A stretch of 64,000 bases of DNA from Tamarix chinensis (GCA_030549775.1 CM060174.1:49553707-49617706); one strand, 5' to 3'; positions 48,509-61,327 are shown, counted from the stretch's first letter. Program-made: numbers and translations. The notes: generated by a model from the sequence alone, not told the origin.

Positions 48509-48529
48509 TGATACCACAAGGTGGTATCA
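48509..48529 (+). other. Perfect 9-bp hairpin in the internal leader
   Basis: TGATACCAC, loop AAG, GTGGTATCA. The right arm holds TGGTATCA, the first 8 bases of the primer site 115 bases upstream, so the left arm could also pair with the primer site. Confidence 0.6.
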
Positions 48530-49292
48530 ATCCTTTTGGTTGTTAAGGATCGGGTTTCGGTTAGAGACTCGGTTCTCATGACCATAAATGTTTTAGCCGA
48601 AAACGTATTTTAACTTCCTTCAAGTGATTCTTCTTTTATCCGGATTAGCTTGTGAGGATAGTGTGGTTGGGTAGTATAAGTGGCCTTGTGATTTGCTGTT
48701 CGTTTATGTCCTCGAATATGCTTCCTTGCTACTTGACATGCTTAACGTGTGCTAACGTTGAATTTATGTGTTTTAGTTATTATAGTTTTATAACTAGTTT
48801 GCCCTTAAGGGGGTAGTGACCCCACTAGGTTAACCCCAGCCTTGCAGGTTTAGTGGACTGAAAACCTTAGGGTATACCTTGCCGGGTGAGGTGTGATGTG
48901 ACATAGATTGTAACGTATTTTGGTGGTTTAGTTTTACTTTTGGAGTTACAAGGAGTTTAAGTTATTGTTATCGTTACTATTATTTTCACCTTTATAATAC
49001 CTTATTTTAAAGGACAGTGTTTTGTGATTTGTTTTGACCTTAAGTATGTACTTCTTGAATTATTATTATATTTGATTTGTTGGGCATCAAGTCTCCTTCT
49101 TTTATTTCACCCTTCATGCCTTGTGTGATCCAACTTTACTGGGTTTAGTTCGTAAGCATTGTTTTACCTTTTCTCGGAATTCCTTTTAACCTACTTATCT
49201 TGGTGAATGTCTTATTCAATTGTTTCGTCAAGTTTTTACTACTTAGGTCTCTCGAACTTCGGGGACGAAGTTCCTTTCTAAGAGGGTAAGGA

Positions 49293-49960
49293 TGTAATAC
49301 CCCGTGTATTTTAAAATCCAGATTTGTTAAGTCTAATGATTTTATTAGTGTAATTTGGTGTAAACAATTTATTATTTTAATTTTCGATTCGGTTTATGGA
49401 TTTATCGTCGATTTTGAATTCATAATTGAACGTAATTAATCACTTTCGGGAAGCGATATTTTATTGATGTCTTAATCATTTGAATGTAATATTTTCGGGA
49501 AGTTCAAATTAAAAATATTTTCCGAACTTATTTAAGAACTCATTTTGAAATTAATTTTCTTCCGTTCTACGCTTTTTAGTTTGCGGAAAACTGATTTCGT
49601 AAATTATTAAAATTAGTCTTGATTGTTGGAAATTGACTTAAACATTTTATTGTAGGTTTCTAAATATTATTTCCGGGTCTTATAATGTATTTCCATAAAT
49701 AATATAAATCTTTACATTCAATGGTAAATTCTTCCCAAATATGTTTCTGAAGTACCTTATATATATCTTGTTATTAATTTTAAGCCTTCGGATCTTCTCA
49801 AAATAGATTTCCGATAAATAAATTTTGACTAGATTCTCCCAGTACAAATCTTTGATATTTAGTATTTAATTTGAACTTATACCTCAGGCACAACAATCCC
49901 TAGTTCGTCCCTAAGGGGGTAGTTAGGTTAAGTATAGCTAGCGATGCATTAATATAGAAG
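49293..49960 (+). mobile_element. LTR-head fragment of a sister family inside the internal region
   Basis: It starts TGTAATACCCCGTGTATTTT, directly after a 3'-leader-type sequence (TTCGGGGACGAAGTTCC, CTAAGAGGGTAAGGA). It aligns with the first about 160 bases of the solo LTR at 27861 (shared TAATGATTT, TAATTTGRTG, TTATTTTAATTTT, GGATTTATCG, GTAATTAATC). Similarity fades afterwards; the right limit is approximate. Confidence 0.65.
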
Positions 49961-50023
49961 ATTAGAATGCCCCCAACCCTAACCCTAAAGAACCGCAGGA
50001 GACTTCGGGGGCGAAGTCTGTTT

Positions 50024-50038
50024 TTAAGGGGGTAGTGA
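50024..50038 (+). promoter_or_regulatory. Polypurine tract
   Basis: TTAAGGGGGTAGTGA ends exactly at the start of the 3' LTR. It would prime plus-strand DNA. The identical 15-mer also occurs at 48805..48819. Confidence 0.75.
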
Positions 50039-51770
50039 TGTAATATCCCAAAATCCTAATTCCCGAAATTATGGCCAAATAAGGAATTTTTAGGAAAATT
50101 AATTATATAAATTCATTTATTAAAATGTAGAGAGTTAATTAAGGTATATTAAGAGGAAAATAATAAAGAATTTAATTGGAAGAAAATTTGGGTATTTCTC
50201 TAATTAGCATGAAGGTTAATGAAATTCATTCAAATAGCCTAACTAATTTAAAAAAATGGATTTAATTATTATAATTAAAATAATTATTATTAAAATTATA
50301 TATATAAATTAATTGTATAAATAAATAGATACCCAAATACCTCCAACCCAACCATTTTACCATTTTCCATTTTCCATTTTTTCCCTTTTTCCCCCTTTCT
50401 TTTCTTTTTCTTTCTTCCTCCTTTATTTTTTTCTTTCTCTTCTCCTTCCTCCCCGGTTTGGGCCAGCCCGTCGGCCCAAATCTTCCTTCCTCCCTGGCCT
50501 GTCCCGCGTGCCCGGCCTGCCAACCGTCGTCGCCCGTCCCCCCCGTGGCCCAGCGCGCCCAGCCCGCGTCGCCAGGCGCGACGCAGAGTTCTGCCCCGAT
50601 ATTCTCTTAAACTCCGCGTTTCAATTAGCAGGAAGTAACCGTTGCCAACCGGCCGGTTCTCCCTCTCCTTTCTTTTTCCCTGGACCGCCGGTCCACCCCC
50701 CTTTCCCTTTTCTTCTTCCTCCTGCGTGACCGTACCCCGACCTGCAACCGCTGCACCTGCCGGCAGCCGCCTGCAACGGCCGGCCACCCAAACTTTCCCT
50801 CTCCCGTCGTTTTCCTTACACCAATTCGACCCCAACCGGCCTTTTCCCCTCTCCCGAGCGACCTGCCGCTTTCCCTTTTCCTCTTCCCTCGACCCCGACG
50901 CCCCTGCCATGGCAGAACCGCCTCGACTGCCGCCACCGGGCGGCATGCCTGGTACCTGCCACCGCTTGTCTTCTTCCCCTTGGCCTTGTCCGACCGCCCT
51001 GCCTATAAATACCCCCATTGATCACCTGGGTTCGGGATTTGGAACCCCGAAACCCTGGGTTTTCTCCCTCTCGCCGCCGCCCCATCAGACACGTCGAGCG
51101 CCGCCCTCCCCCAACGCCGCCGGTCGAGCGCTGCCCAGAATCCCACCTTGCACCACCCTCCATCCAACCACGCCTTCCTCAGCCCTCGATTCGCCTTGCA
51201 CGAGCCACCCCAGGCCGTGCAAAATCGCCACCCCGAACAGCTCCTCCCAGCCCGCCGCCGCCTTGCGCCGCCTTCTGCCGCCTCCTCCGCCGCTACCAGC
51301 CACCCTTCCACCCTCCAAAATGCCCAGCAGACCTCCCTCTACCTTCCCCTACCTCCATCTTTCCCTGCCTCCCTCTCCTCCTTCCTCCCCCATCTTCCAC
51401 CTCTCTCCACCACCCTCGGCCGCCGCCGTCGCCGCCTCGCGCCGCCGCCCCTTGCCACGCCACCACCCTCACTCCACTCCCCTTCACCTGCTCCTTCTTT
51501 CCCCACCTCAAACTCCACCTCTTTCCCTCCCATCTAACCGCCACCTCCATCTTTCCCCCTCTTCCCCTCCTCCACCGCCGCCGCCGTCGCCGCCACGCGC
51601 CGCCGCCGGACCACCACCGACCCTAGGTGGTTCTCCACCCATCCAAACCCTAACCCCCCCTTTATATAGCTGCTACTATTTTCTACTAATATTAATACTA
51701 ATATACTTATTATTACTATTATTATTATTATTACTTTTATTATTGTTATTATTATTCTTTTATTATTATG

Positions 51771-51814
<44 letters not shown>

Positions 51815-54800
51815 TTTTATTACTATTATCATTTCTAATATTATGACTTATGATATTAAAGTTATCATTTTTACCATACAAACATCTCTAGGAACCCTAA
51901 CTCCTATTATGCTCAACTTTGGTTTGTTTTATAAGTGTTAATATTAACAACCCTACTATTATTATTATTATTATCTCTATTACCTTACTAAGGTTATTAT
52001 TATTAATACTTAACCATACTAGGTTATTGTTATTGTTATTATTATTGCTAGGGTTATTATGGTTACTATTACTATTATTATCATTATTATTAGCATTATT
52101 ACTGTTATCATTATCACCCTTAGGAATAAATTACTTGAAATGTTGTGACCTTATAATATTATTATTTCAAACCAACACCATTGTTAGACTTAATCTTAAA
52201 AATGCTAGAGTTCTATTACTTAAAACATAAGTGTCACTATTAATGGTCTTATTATAATTATTATTACTATCACTATTTTACTATGACTAGTGAACACTAG
52301 TATTACAAGAATGGAACTAATGGGCGTAATAAAATAAGTGTAACAATAAGTATCATAAATAAACATATTTTTAACTACTAATATTTAGTATACTAATTCT
52401 AAAGTAAAAACCCTAGTTTTTGTATAAAATCCTTGTTAGTAATAAAAACCCTAGCCTTAAACTAAAATGAGGTTTGATAGTAATTATAAGGGAGACTAAT
52501 ACTTAGCATTTTTCCCCTTTTATAGGTAACCCCGACCAAAGCCCTAAGGAGTTAGAGGAGCGTGCTCCAAGCCCGGCGTCGCCCTAGGTAAGGACGAAGC
52601 TAATGGCCTTGTGCTATGTGTGACATGGATGTGTTGAATGTTGTGTATGCCATGCTACGCCATGTGTTATATGATTGTGTATAACTTGTCTTATGTGTAG
52701 CGCAGCTTGGAGATTGAGGTATGTGTGGATGTGTTTCCTATGACGTGAGCATGATATGTATATGTATGATGTCTATGATGTAATATGCTATGGCCCGCTA
52801 GGACGTGCATGTTAGGGTAAATGGTAATATGAGTTGGGGCCATCATGGGGGTCTTGAGGTTTATATGGTGGTATTAGGGTTCGTATGGCGGTATTGATGT
52901 TCGTATGGCGGCATTAATGTTGTATGGTGGTATTGTGACTTTATGGAGGTATTAATGTTGTATGGTGGTAATTGTGATTTTATGGAGGTATTAATGTTGT
53001 ATGATGTTATTTGTGATTTTATGGAGGTATTAATGTTGTATGGTGGTATAATTGTTCGTATGGTGGTATTAGGGTTTGCATGGCGACATTAGGGTTTGTA
53101 TGGTGGCAAAACTGTTCGTATGGGGGTATTGTGATTTTATGGAGGCATTAATGTTGTATGATGTTAGTTGTGATTTTATGGAGGTATTAGTGTTGTATGG
53201 TGGTATTAGGGTTTGTATGGTGGTGCTAGGGTTCGTATGGTGGTATTAGGGTTCGTGTGGTGGTATTAATGATTGCATAATGGTATTAATGGCTTATGGT
53301 GGTATTAGGGTTTGTAAGGTGGTATTGATGTTCGTATGGTGGTATTAATGATTTCATAATGGTATTAATGGCTTATGGTGGTATTAGGGTTTGTAAGGTG
53401 GTATTGATGTTCGTATGGTGGTATTATGGTCGTATGGTGGTATTAGGGTTTGCATGGCGGTATTAGGGTTCGTGTGGTGGTATTAATGATTGCATAATGG
53501 TATTAATGGCTTATGGTGGTATTAGGGATTGTAAGGTGGTATTGATGTTTATATGGTGGTATTAATGTTCGTATGGTGGTATTAATGATTGCGTAGTGGT
53601 GTTAATGGCTTATGGTGGTATTAGGGTTTGCATGGTGGTGTTATGACTTGCATGGTGGTATTAATGTTGGCATGGCGGTATTAGGGTTGCATGGTAGAGT
53701 TAGGGTTCTGCATGGGAGTTAATGATCGTACGGGATTAGGGCCGGAATGATTAACTCTGGGGTGTTGGGAATAAGTAGGATTGGAGTAACTAATCGTGAT
53801 TGTTGAGGACAATTAAGGTTTGGGGATGGTTAAGTATGGTGGTTATGGCAAATTTGGGATAAGTGTGGCTAACCACGGTTTGTGTGGTCAATTAGGGTTG
53901 GTCATGGCTGTCTAGAGTTGTTGGTGTTATCGTGGGTATCTATTGATTAAAGAGTAGTTATGAATGTGGGACTTTATTAGTTGTGATGGGTACCGTATAA
54001 AGAAAATGATTTATGCATGTCAAGGACATGATGTGATTCATTAAGATACGAATAAGACATTAATTACGTAAAGTGAAAGACTGATGAGCCCGACCCAGTC
54101 CGTTCCACCGGTTATGAATAGTGGTCAGAGGCGTTCTGCCTGTGCGTTTCGTGCCGATCCACCGGCTATAATAGTGGTCAGAGGCGTTCTGCCCTGTGCG
54201 TTTCGTGCCGGTCCACCGGCTATAATAGTGGTCAGAGGCGTTCTGCCCTGTGCGTTTCGTGCCGGTCCACCGGCTATAATAGTGGTCAGAGGCGTTTTGC
54301 CCTGTGTTTTTATCTCCGGACCACCGGCTATAATAGTGGGGGGATTCGGGCTCGACAGAACCAAATGAATAAGTTAAACCACGGGAAAGATACTAATCAC
54401 TTACAGTGGAACACCATGTCAGTGCGGGGCCAGTCCGTTCCACCGGTTATGAATAGTGGTCAGAGGCGTTCTGCCCTGTGTTTTATTTCCGGACCACCGG
54501 CTATAATAGTGGGGGTCCCCGTGCTTACAGGTTAAATGAAGAATGCGTGAAAAGAGATTATTATCATAATAATGTAAGTGCGGGGCCAGTTCGTTCCACC
54601 GGTTATGAATAGTGGTCAGAGGCGTTCTGCCCTGTGTTTTATTTCCGGACCACCGGCTATAATAGTGGGGGTCCCCGTGCTTACAGGTTAAATGAAGAAT
54701 GTGTGAAAAGAGATTGTCATTATAATAAGAAATAACGGGCATTGTATGAGCATGATTCAGCTTTCCGCTTACTCATCCTGATGTATGGCTGACGTATTGA

Positions 54801-55406
54801 GCATGTGTCTTGTGTATTAATGCATGTTGCTTTCATGAATGAGTGTGATTGTATGCTTGGCCTTAGCATCTACGCCTTACTCAGTACTGGACCCATACTG
54901 ATACTACCTTGATTAACCGGGTCCTGTGATGATCCACCGATGGTGGGGAGCAGACCTTTGATGCAGGTCTTGATCAGTTACTAAGTTGGGGTGGAAGACT
55001 GGATATGAGTGAGTAAGTGGTCCGGATAATTACCCTTCGAAAATCGTGTGGTTTAATCGTAATTGTCTTTAGAGGATACAAACGCCGTATTTAACTTTTT
55101 AAGGGTTTTATCGTATCTTGCGATTCCGTTGTTTTAAGTATTCTGATATATGGATCTTTTAAATTGTATTTCGGAATGTAACTTCTTACCTTCGCACTCT
55201 GATTTGTAGGATTCGTGTTTTATGAATGATTCGTTTCTGGTTTTATTCCTTATAGCCTTAGCACTTAGTATCGGGTCGGTAGTTATGGATCGATCTGGTA
55301 CTAAGTGTGGCGGTAATGCCCCCGAATTTACGGTTTTAATTTTCTTGCTTCCGCTAAAACTTTGATTTAAACGAAATTTTTCAGTAGTAAATTTGGGGGT
55401 GTTACA
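50039..55406 (+). repeat. 3' LTR of the young element, 5368 bp
   Basis: Same layout as the 5' LTR, shifted by 7030 bases at the start and 7025 after the ATT run: TATA at 51004, ATT run 51708..51837, possible exon 52526..52587, minisatellite 52853..53715, box array 54097..54680, tail to 55406. Confidence 0.95.
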
Positions 55407-55411
55407 CATAT
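55407..55411. repeat. Target site duplication CATAT (right)
   Basis: Second copy of CATAT after TGTTACA. Confidence 0.95.
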
Positions 55412-56769
55412 TGTGTATTAAGTAACTTGACACACACTCTAATTTTTTATTCTTTATGAATCCCAAGCTTGCATAACCTTTTGATTGTTACTTTTTAGTT
55501 GTAATGACAATAATTAGAAGTTGTTAATATATTTTTCTTTGATTTTTTTTTGTTACTTTTGATTTAAAAATCCCTCAAAGTGCCTTGTTAGCCTCTTCAT
55601 GACACTTTTTATTTTTGCCTCTTTTCTCACCACCCTCCTCTACCTAAGCTCAAGTATGTGATCTACAAGATCTATTAGAAGCCTGTTTCTCTTTCTATCC
55701 TTACCTCGGGGCTAAGGTGACAAACTAGACCTCATAGCTTCATCTATGCCTCTTGATATGAGCTTTTCCACAACTAAGACTATCAAGACCTTTAATATGG
55801 ACCTAAAGGAGGAGAATCCTAAATACTATCCTAAATGATTAAAATCATCCCCAAATATCTTTTAAGCATAGTTCAGACATCTTTAGTCGTGGGTTGGTCT
55901 TAGAATGTTGGCCTATACATTTCCCTTGTTAGGTCACCTCTATATATAGGATAGAGCAACTTATTATCCTTAACCGCACAATATTTTTTCAGAGTATTGT
56001 ATTTATTTTGGATAAGAGAAATCATAATAGAAACTTCTTACTTTTATCTCTCCTCTATCTCCTCTCCATTCTACCCTTGCTATTCTCTTAGTTATTACTC
56101 TTATTTTTATTTCCTAAGAACCCCTCAGTTTATAAGACATGTACAAAAATGGATGATTTTATAGAAATTTCTTACAAATAGTTATGTATCCCACTTAACC
56201 TTAACATCTCCTTGATCCTAGCATTAGAAATCTTCCTAGGGTAGAACATGTAGTAACTATCACTTAGTTTTAAGCTATTATTGTTGAATTTTGGGTATCT
56301 ATTTATGAAATAATCATGGACATGTTGGCTCCTCCTATACACACCCTTGGGCAGGACCTTCATCTTGTAAACCATTATCGACATGTTATACCTCAATAAC
56401 CTACACCCTAAGAAACTATAGTGGAGGATAAAAGCCAAGAACTAGGCTCCGTAGTACCATCATCCAAGAATAAGAGGTAGAGTGTATGAAATATATTCAA
56501 AGAAAATTCCTAGAAGTAAAAAAATTCAAGATCCCCTTAGTCCTTCGTGATAGAATAGGGAAGAAAGATATCAATGTTCAAGTTAGTGAGCTAATAGACA
56601 AGATTATGAAGTAGACTAACACAAAATCAAATTTCAAGATGTCAAAATATTTATAATAGATGAAAAAAGTTCCAAAGTAATTGATAAACTAGTAGAGATA
56701 AAGAGTTTATGATCAATAAAATAATAGAAAAAAGGGTATAAGAGGCACTAGAAGCTATGAAAAAGAAAA
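55412..56769 (+). other. Possible 5' LTR and leader of the Tat-like element downstream
   Basis: No gene is read here. 55920..56110 has an LTR-like transcription start region (CTCTATATATAGGATAGAG) followed by a CT-rich part, and the gag of the next feature begins about 0.7 kb further on. LTR ends and the primer site were not found. The minus-strand frame 56172..56438 has no known relatives. Confidence 0.35.
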
Positions 56770-59700
56770 CTGATAATGCTTGTGGTTTTAGCTAGCACAA
56801 ATCTTTTATGAAAAATATTTTTGCAACAATAGCAGAAAGAAATAAAATCCCAACTTTTGAAACATATGTCTGCCCTACCAATCCAAAGGACCACTTGAAT
56901 ATATTTATGGATTCTATGTTATTAGTTGGGGCATGATAAGGGACATTATGCAAAGCATTCCCGGACACTTTAAAGGGGGTAACATTGAGATGATTTAGGA
57001 AACAAATAGACTTTTTTCTCAAAGCATGTGATGGCTTTTGCGAAGCAATTTGATACATGTCAATGTCCTGCAAAAAAAGATTATTCTTCATTGATAGAGT
57101 TATCCCTAGGACCATCGGAATCAGTGTATTCACTTTTTAATAGATTTGATAAAGAGGTCTAACTGATTGATGGAGTTATCCCTAGGACCACCCATGCTAT
57201 TGTTAGATCTTCCCTCTTTAGAGGACTAACAGATAAAGAGTTTTTGAAGAATTTTTACTTGGCTAAACATAAATCTTATTTTTCTCTTAGAAAATATATA
57301 CATGAAAAGATAGATTCCAAGGAGATAAGTAAGGCAATGTGGCCGATAGCCAAAAGAGCAGACATATCTTCAATGCCAAGATAGAAATAAAATAAGAACA
57401 CTTATAGATAAGGAAGAGGCCAGAGAGTCTTAGGTCGACAGCACACCCAAATCTCCAATGGGGTTCTCTTGGTATAATTGATAAATATGCTCCATTAGTG
57501 GCTAGTATCTCATATATATTCAATGTCAAAAATGGCAAACAGAAATTTTTGAATCCCTTTCCCTTATAAACCGATATAAAACATAGAAACTTTAATAGGT
57601 TGTGTGACTATCATGAATATTTTAGACACACCACATATGAGTGTTGGTAATTAATGGATGTTGTATAAAATCTAGTGTGAAAGGGTCATTTGAAATTTTA
57701 TGCATAAAAACTCTTGGCTAAATGAGAAATAAGTGTTGCCTAATAATTTCCTCTACCTACTCAAAGGAAGGAACCTCAAAAGATTATGCACACTATCATG
57801 GGTGGGGGGATAATCCTTTGTGAAAGCACGTAATGTGGCCTTAATGGCATACATTAGAAGATATGACTTCTATAAACTAAATAATATGGCAAGAGCAGGT
57901 GAATGGGAAGTCAGTTTCATAGAAAAACACAAGGGGTAGAGTATAGTGGAGCATTATGATGACCCTTTGGTTATTTAAGTGTAGATCTCAAATTGTATGA
58001 TGAAAATGGTCTTTTTAGACATACATAGCTCTATTGATGTTATATTTATGGAATCTTATAAGAAATTATAACTTTTAGAAGAATTCTTGGTAGATAAGAC
58101 TTCACTCTTAGTGGGATTTGCTGCTAATATTAATTATAAAGTTAAAAGAAATAGTAGGTCTTGCTTTAACGGTTGGTCACTCAAGGACTATAAGGACCAT
58201 TAAAACTAACTTAGTAGATATTTCTTCCCTATCAACATATCACATGATATTAGGACGACCATAATTTAACAAAATTCAAGCAGGCATTTTATAGTAGAGT
58301 TACTAATGGGATTCCTTATTTATAGAATATGGGGAGAAGTCTATGGCGATAGAAAGTGGCACGACAATACTATATAATAGAAGTAAGGGGTTCCCTAGGA
58401 TGACATAATATTAAGAAAATATGAGAGAGTCTAGTGCTAGAAGATCTAAATTCTTATAGAGAAAACATCTAGGCTACTAAAAAATAGAAGAGAAGAAACT
58501 TGGAGATGCAAAGCAAAGGTGATGATAGGAAAAGATATTAGTTATACCAACAAAGAGGAGCCACTAGCTTTTTCTCACAATAAAAAAATATGTCTTTAAT
58601 TGGAATGTATCTAATTTGGAATGAATTATTTCTAAAATAGTTTAATGTCGACTATATATGAAGGAGAGATATAAGTCGGTTAAACAAAATAGAAGGGTCG
58701 CCAGCTCTGAAAAGCATAAGGTTAATCTAGAGGAGGTGGAGAAGTTACTCAACTCAAGATTTATCAGAGATGTAAAATATGTTAATCAAATAGCTAATCT
58801 AGTCTTGATAAAGAAGTATAATGGTATATGGAGAATGTGTGTCAACTTCACAAACCATCATAAATCATGTCCTAAGGATAGTTATCCATTCCCTTAGAAA
58901 GATTGATTGATTGAATTAATAATCAGGCAGGAAAGGTTAAGTTTTATGGATAGCTTTCAAACAAAGGCATAAATATAAATCTTAAAAAAGTTATGGTAAT
59001 TTTAAGTATTTAATCCCCAATAGGAAAGAAATACATTTAGTAATTGATGGGGAAATAGGTGGCGCTACATGAATTCTTTTCCAATGATGTTGAAAAGCAT
59101 TTAATGACTTAGAAGCCCACTTATCTAGGTTACCAACTTTGACAACCCTGTAAGAAGGAGAAATATTTTTCTAATATTTGGTTTCATTCGTATTAACTAT
59201 TTTCTCCATTCTTATAAAATATGACATTGATGCGGGGATATAAAAGCCTATTTACTACACTAGCAAGGTGCTAACTAATGTTGAGCATCAGTACGCCAAC
59301 TTGGAAATGATGATTTATACCTTTCTTGGCTCGTTGAGAATTTTAATGGGGCCAATCTCAAAATAGCTCAAGAGTTGAAAGGAGAAAATATAAAACTATA
59401 CAATGATTCATCTTTGGTTGTCAACCAATATAATGAACACTATTAAGTTAGGGAGCCTGACATGGAGAATTATTTAAGGAAGCTAATTGATACAACAAAG
59501 CATTTTTTATCTATGGAAATAGTGCAAGTACCATGGTCTACTAATCTAGTAGCTGGTACTTTAGCAAATTAGCTTTGACTAGTACTTATTCATCAACTAG
59601 AATAATTAAAGTTGAGTATATGACATAATGGTTGACTAACATGAGTAAAGCTCAAGAAAAATTACATGAGATTGTAGAAATATCAATAGTAGTTGAGGGG

Positions 59701-59858
59701 ATGAAGGAATTAATAGATTACTTAGAAGCAAGGAGTTAGTTGAAAAACAAACATAAGGTATTTTAACTAAGTAGAGGGGCAACAAAATATTTTGGGACCA
59801 ATGGATTACTATATTTTTGTTCATAAACTATGTTAGTACTAAAATGTGTCTCTCAACT
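56770..59858 (+). pseudogene. Decayed Ty3/gypsy gag-pol, Tat/Ogre-like, RT core deleted
   Basis: Gag starts near 56790 (IFATIAERNKIPTFETY, NPKDHLNIFMDSMLL, CKAFPDTLKGVTLR). A CDYHEYFRHTTYEC zinc-finger-like motif is at 57600..57650, then IMGGG near 57805. Protease-region traces: LVGFA (58110) and STYHMILGRP (58230..58262). The RT start is an open frame at 58655..58897 (VEKLLNSRFIRDV, LVLIKKYNGIWRMCVNFT, KSCPKDSYPFP), then RLSFMDSF. The text then jumps near 58970..59080 to the RT/RNase H connection (KAFNDLEAHLSRLP), so the palm with its catalytic Asp pair is missing. RNase H: YYTSKVLTNVEHQYANLE (59257..59310), LVVNQYN-like and VPWSTNLVAGTLAN. It stops at NGLLYF (59800..59820), before integrase, where the LTR at 59859 begins. 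Confidence 0.8.
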
Positions 59859-60092
59859 TGTAATACCCTATCCTAAAATCCTTCAAATTATATTTAGAAT
59901 TATGTTGATATAAAATAAATGAGTTTTGGTTTTGAAATGGACTTGAAATTCTAAGAAAAATGTGAATGTCAAGCATACTAATTAACTGGTTTATAAAATA
60001 GATCGACTGCTATGCCGAGGAATTTACATTTTGGTTCTAAATAAAATATTTGACTGGTTTGTCTAAATCCATCAATTAGTATCCTGTGATTT
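59859..60092 (+). mobile_element. LTR head inserted in the Tat-like pol, continues beyond 63862
   Basis: It starts TGTAATACCCTATCCTAAAA, the head type of the giant-LTR family, and cuts the Tat-like pol at the RNase H to integrase border. It is itself interrupted by the reverse LTR 60093..63862; 63863..64000 should be its continuation. The other end lies outside the window. Confidence 0.5.
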
Positions 60093-60714
60093 TGTAACGA
60101 CCCCAAATTTCATAGTTGAAATTTTTTATTTATGCAGAAAAACATACACTAAAACAGGAGGGTACTACCGCTGTAATCGGCACAAGATTGACCCCCAACT
60201 AATCTCATACCAACCACAAGGCTAGAAAATTTAGAGGTATTAATACGAGTAATAAATAAAACCACAATAGCTCCAACATTTTATAAATAAAATAGAGTGT
60301 GCAAATGTCAAAGTTGATACAGAAATAGAAAGTGAGTATAATAACACCCCTATGGGGGAAATAAAATAGTGAATAAAGTGATAAGAAATTTAAGTGAAGA
60401 CAAGTCCGGATAACACCTTCACGAACCCCATGACAAGTACAAAAGGCCATCACTTAGTCCTTCCCAAAGTATTGTAGGCGTTAGATTCATCACAAGCATC
60501 ATCTCCTACATGTACACACTCAATAGGGGTTGCCACTTATAGGAATGAGCAGCACCTATAAAAGGGGTGATTAGTACATTATGTACTGAGGGAGGTAACC
60601 ATGTGGCTAAGACCATACAACATAAATGCCAAGTAATTCATACAGTGATTCAGTACAGTTAGTCATAAGAATTAGAATTCAAGCCATTAATTCTATTTTC
60701 ACACAACTCTCAAT

Positions 60715-61030
60715 TTAGGTCCACTCAAGTATAGGAATCGCACTATTATTAGCCGGTGGATCAGTCTCCAGGGCAAAGTAATCCTAGCTACTATTATACC
60801 AATGGATTAGTATGGCCTTGGCTCTCATAGTGTTCTATTATAAGTGATTAGTATTTTTCCCATGACTTATTATCATTTAAGTTTTGGTTTACTAAGCTCG
60901 GGATCTCCCACTATTATAACTGATTAAATGAAAATATCCGGGACGAAACTCACCTAGACACTATTATTTTCCAGTGGATCTGTATCTAGAGCACAATGCA
61001 CCTATCCACTATTTTTTCCGGTGGATAGGT
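60715..61030 (-). repeat. Box array of LTR copy H
   Basis: Reversed boxes: CACTATTATTAGCCGGTGGA (60739), CCAGGGCAAAGTAATCC (60767), ACTATTATTTTCCAGTGGAT (60961), CACTATTTTTTCCGGTGGAT (61006). The prelude complement TTTCACTTTAAATGGTTAGT is at 61051. Confidence 0.8.
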
Positions 61031-61327
61031 CTGAGTCAGGCTCAATAATCTTTCACTTTAAATGGTTAGTGTCTTATTCATGTCTTATTCAATAAGTACC
61101 TTCTTAATAGACATGCATGCCCTACTAGACATTCCATCCTCACCCTTTCACTCCAACTCCCCTGAATAGCTATGTCCCATATCTAGGGACCTCTACAAAC
61201 CCTAGGACTCCAAGGCTTCTTCCTCACCTTTCCCTTACTCACCATGAAAACCCAAACTCTCATGCATTTAGATCATGGCCTACTTTTCTATATCTCTGCT
61301 TTAGCTCACCATCGTCCTCTAGTGTTT

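Larger units (their letters stand above)
48382..50038 (+). other. Internal region of the young element, non-coding, 1657 bp
   Basis: It has no open frame of note on either strand. It contains the primer site (48385), a 9-bp hairpin (48509..48529) and four polypurine-tract-like sites (48805, 49280, 49912, 50024). From 49293 it contains a fragment that starts like an LTR head of the sister type seen at 27861. Acts as a template for reverse transcription only. Confidence 0.9.
43009..55406 (+). mobile_element. Complete young non-autonomous giant-LTR retrotransposon (LARD-like), 12.4 kb
   Basis: Two near-identical direct repeats (43009..48381 and 50039..55406) start TGTAATATCCC, end GGGGGTGTTACA and are bordered by a perfect CATAT duplication. 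A tRNA-iMet primer site follows the first and a polypurine tract precedes the second, so they are LTRs of one insertion and not a plain tandem duplication. The 1657-bp interior has no gag or pol, so it must depend on enzymes from another element. End sequences, the primer site and the CGGGGACGAAG..AAGGGGG style of the 3' leader fit Ty3/gypsy elements of Tekay/Del type (inference). By eye I found two substitutions (43058/50088 and 46917/53942), a T-run difference of 2 and one ATT unit between the LTRs, pointing to a very recent insertion. LARDs are usually described with LTRs near 4.5 kb; these exceed 5.3 kb. Confidence 0.95.

Noticed and set aside
43009..55406. Plain tandem segmental duplication with a 7.03-kb offset
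   Set aside because: The repeats begin TG and end CA, carry a primer site and polypurine tract between them, and the whole is bordered by a 5-bp duplication, so an LTR element explains it better.
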